A DNA stretch of 7,039 bases from Planktotalea sp. Its GTDB lineage: Bacteria; Pseudomonadota; Alphaproteobacteria; Rhodobacterales; Rhodobacteraceae. A program made the position numbers and the translations under genes. Positions within the stretch are counted from its first letter, which is position 1; each line of letters starts with the position of its first letter. The DNA is taken from assembly GCA_024645145.1 (NCBI GenBank), contig JAHEGL010000059.1:1-7039 (forward strand), read 5' to 3'. Below the pieces are notes generated by a model that was given only the letters and a program-made list of their open reading frames with translations, did not search any database and was not told the origin of the DNA. Shown here one piece after another: positions 6,953 to 7,039 of this stretch.

Positions 6953-6984
6953 TTAACGAACCTGCTCGGATCTTATTTTTTATC

Positions 6985-7013
6985 AGCATATCCCGTTACG
7001 ACTGAGATGTTGA
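6985..7013 (-). promoter_or_regulatory. Candidate sigma70-type promoter of the PBP gene
   Basis: On the minus strand, TCAACA (7013-7008) and TATGCT (6990-6985) are separated by 17 nt, each matching the -35 and -10 consensus at four of six positions. A start about 7 nt beyond the -10 would give a 5' leader of roughly 25 nt before the ATG at 6952, with the ribosome site at 6961-6967. The match is moderate and rests on inspection alone. Confidence 0.3.
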
Positions 7014-7039
7014 GTAGTGAATTGCGAATTCATTATGAT
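7010..7039 (+). promoter_or_regulatory. Candidate divergent promoter reading out of the right edge
   Basis: TTGAGT (7010-7015) and TATGAT (7034-7039) are 18 nt apart. The -10 matches consensus at five of six positions and the -35 at four of six. It would drive a plus-strand gene beyond the window that cannot be seen. Its -35 overlaps the candidate -35 of the PBP gene, so polymerase may compete for the two directions. The spacer contains the perfect dyad at 7018-7032. Confidence 0.35.
7018..7032. promoter_or_regulatory. Perfect 15-bp dyad, candidate operator upstream of the PBP gene
   Basis: TGAATT-GCG-AATTCA is a perfect inverted repeat with 6-bp arms and a 3-bp centre. It lies entirely between the -35 and -10 of the candidate rightward promoter, a classic repressor position, and 66 bp upstream of the PBP start. 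The AATT-N3-AATT core and 3-bp centre are shared with the dyad between dapA and slt. The regulator is unknown. Confidence 0.4.

Overview
The window reads as a stretch of alphaproteobacterial chromosome with moderate GC. It most resembles a marine Rhodobacterales-type genome; this is an inference from the protein sequences recalled by eye, not a database result. The strongest hints are the bifunctional penicillin-binding protein, with a basic cytoplasmic tail and a characteristic insert in its transglycosylase domain, and a stand-alone mlaA-mlaC pair. There is no sign of mobile DNA, CRISPR, tRNA or rRNA. Gene density is high, and the longest gap between genes is about 165 bp.

Layout from left to right: (1) the 3' end of an AraC-family regulator on + (1-216); (2) dapA on - (217-1089), whose stop codon directly abuts the regulator's stop and whose likely intrinsic terminator lies inside the regulator's last codons; (3) a 155-bp divergent intergenic region with a perfect 17-bp dyad; (4) a Slt70-type soluble lytic transglycosylase on + (1245-3176); (5) a 165-bp gap; (6) mlaA (3342-4121) and mlaC (4124-4729) on +, two bases apart; (7) a convergent stem-loop; (8) a class A penicillin-binding protein on - (4754-6952); (9) a right-edge intergenic region whose sequence suggests overlapping divergent promoters and a second perfect dyad.

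The complete genes share an envelope theme. DapA commits aspartate semialdehyde to diaminopimelate and lysine, and diaminopimelate is the cross-linking residue of Gram-negative peptidoglycan. The PBP polymerises and cross-links peptidoglycan, and the Slt protein cleaves it. MlaA and MlaC remove mislocalised phospholipid from the outer leaflet of the outer membrane. These are known housekeeping families, and I see no convincing new multi-gene system. The points worth following up are regulatory or structural: the terminator buried in a convergent gene, two AATT-N3-AATT dyads upstream of wall genes, the dyad sitting inside a candidate promoter spacer, and a two-cysteine insert in the PBP.
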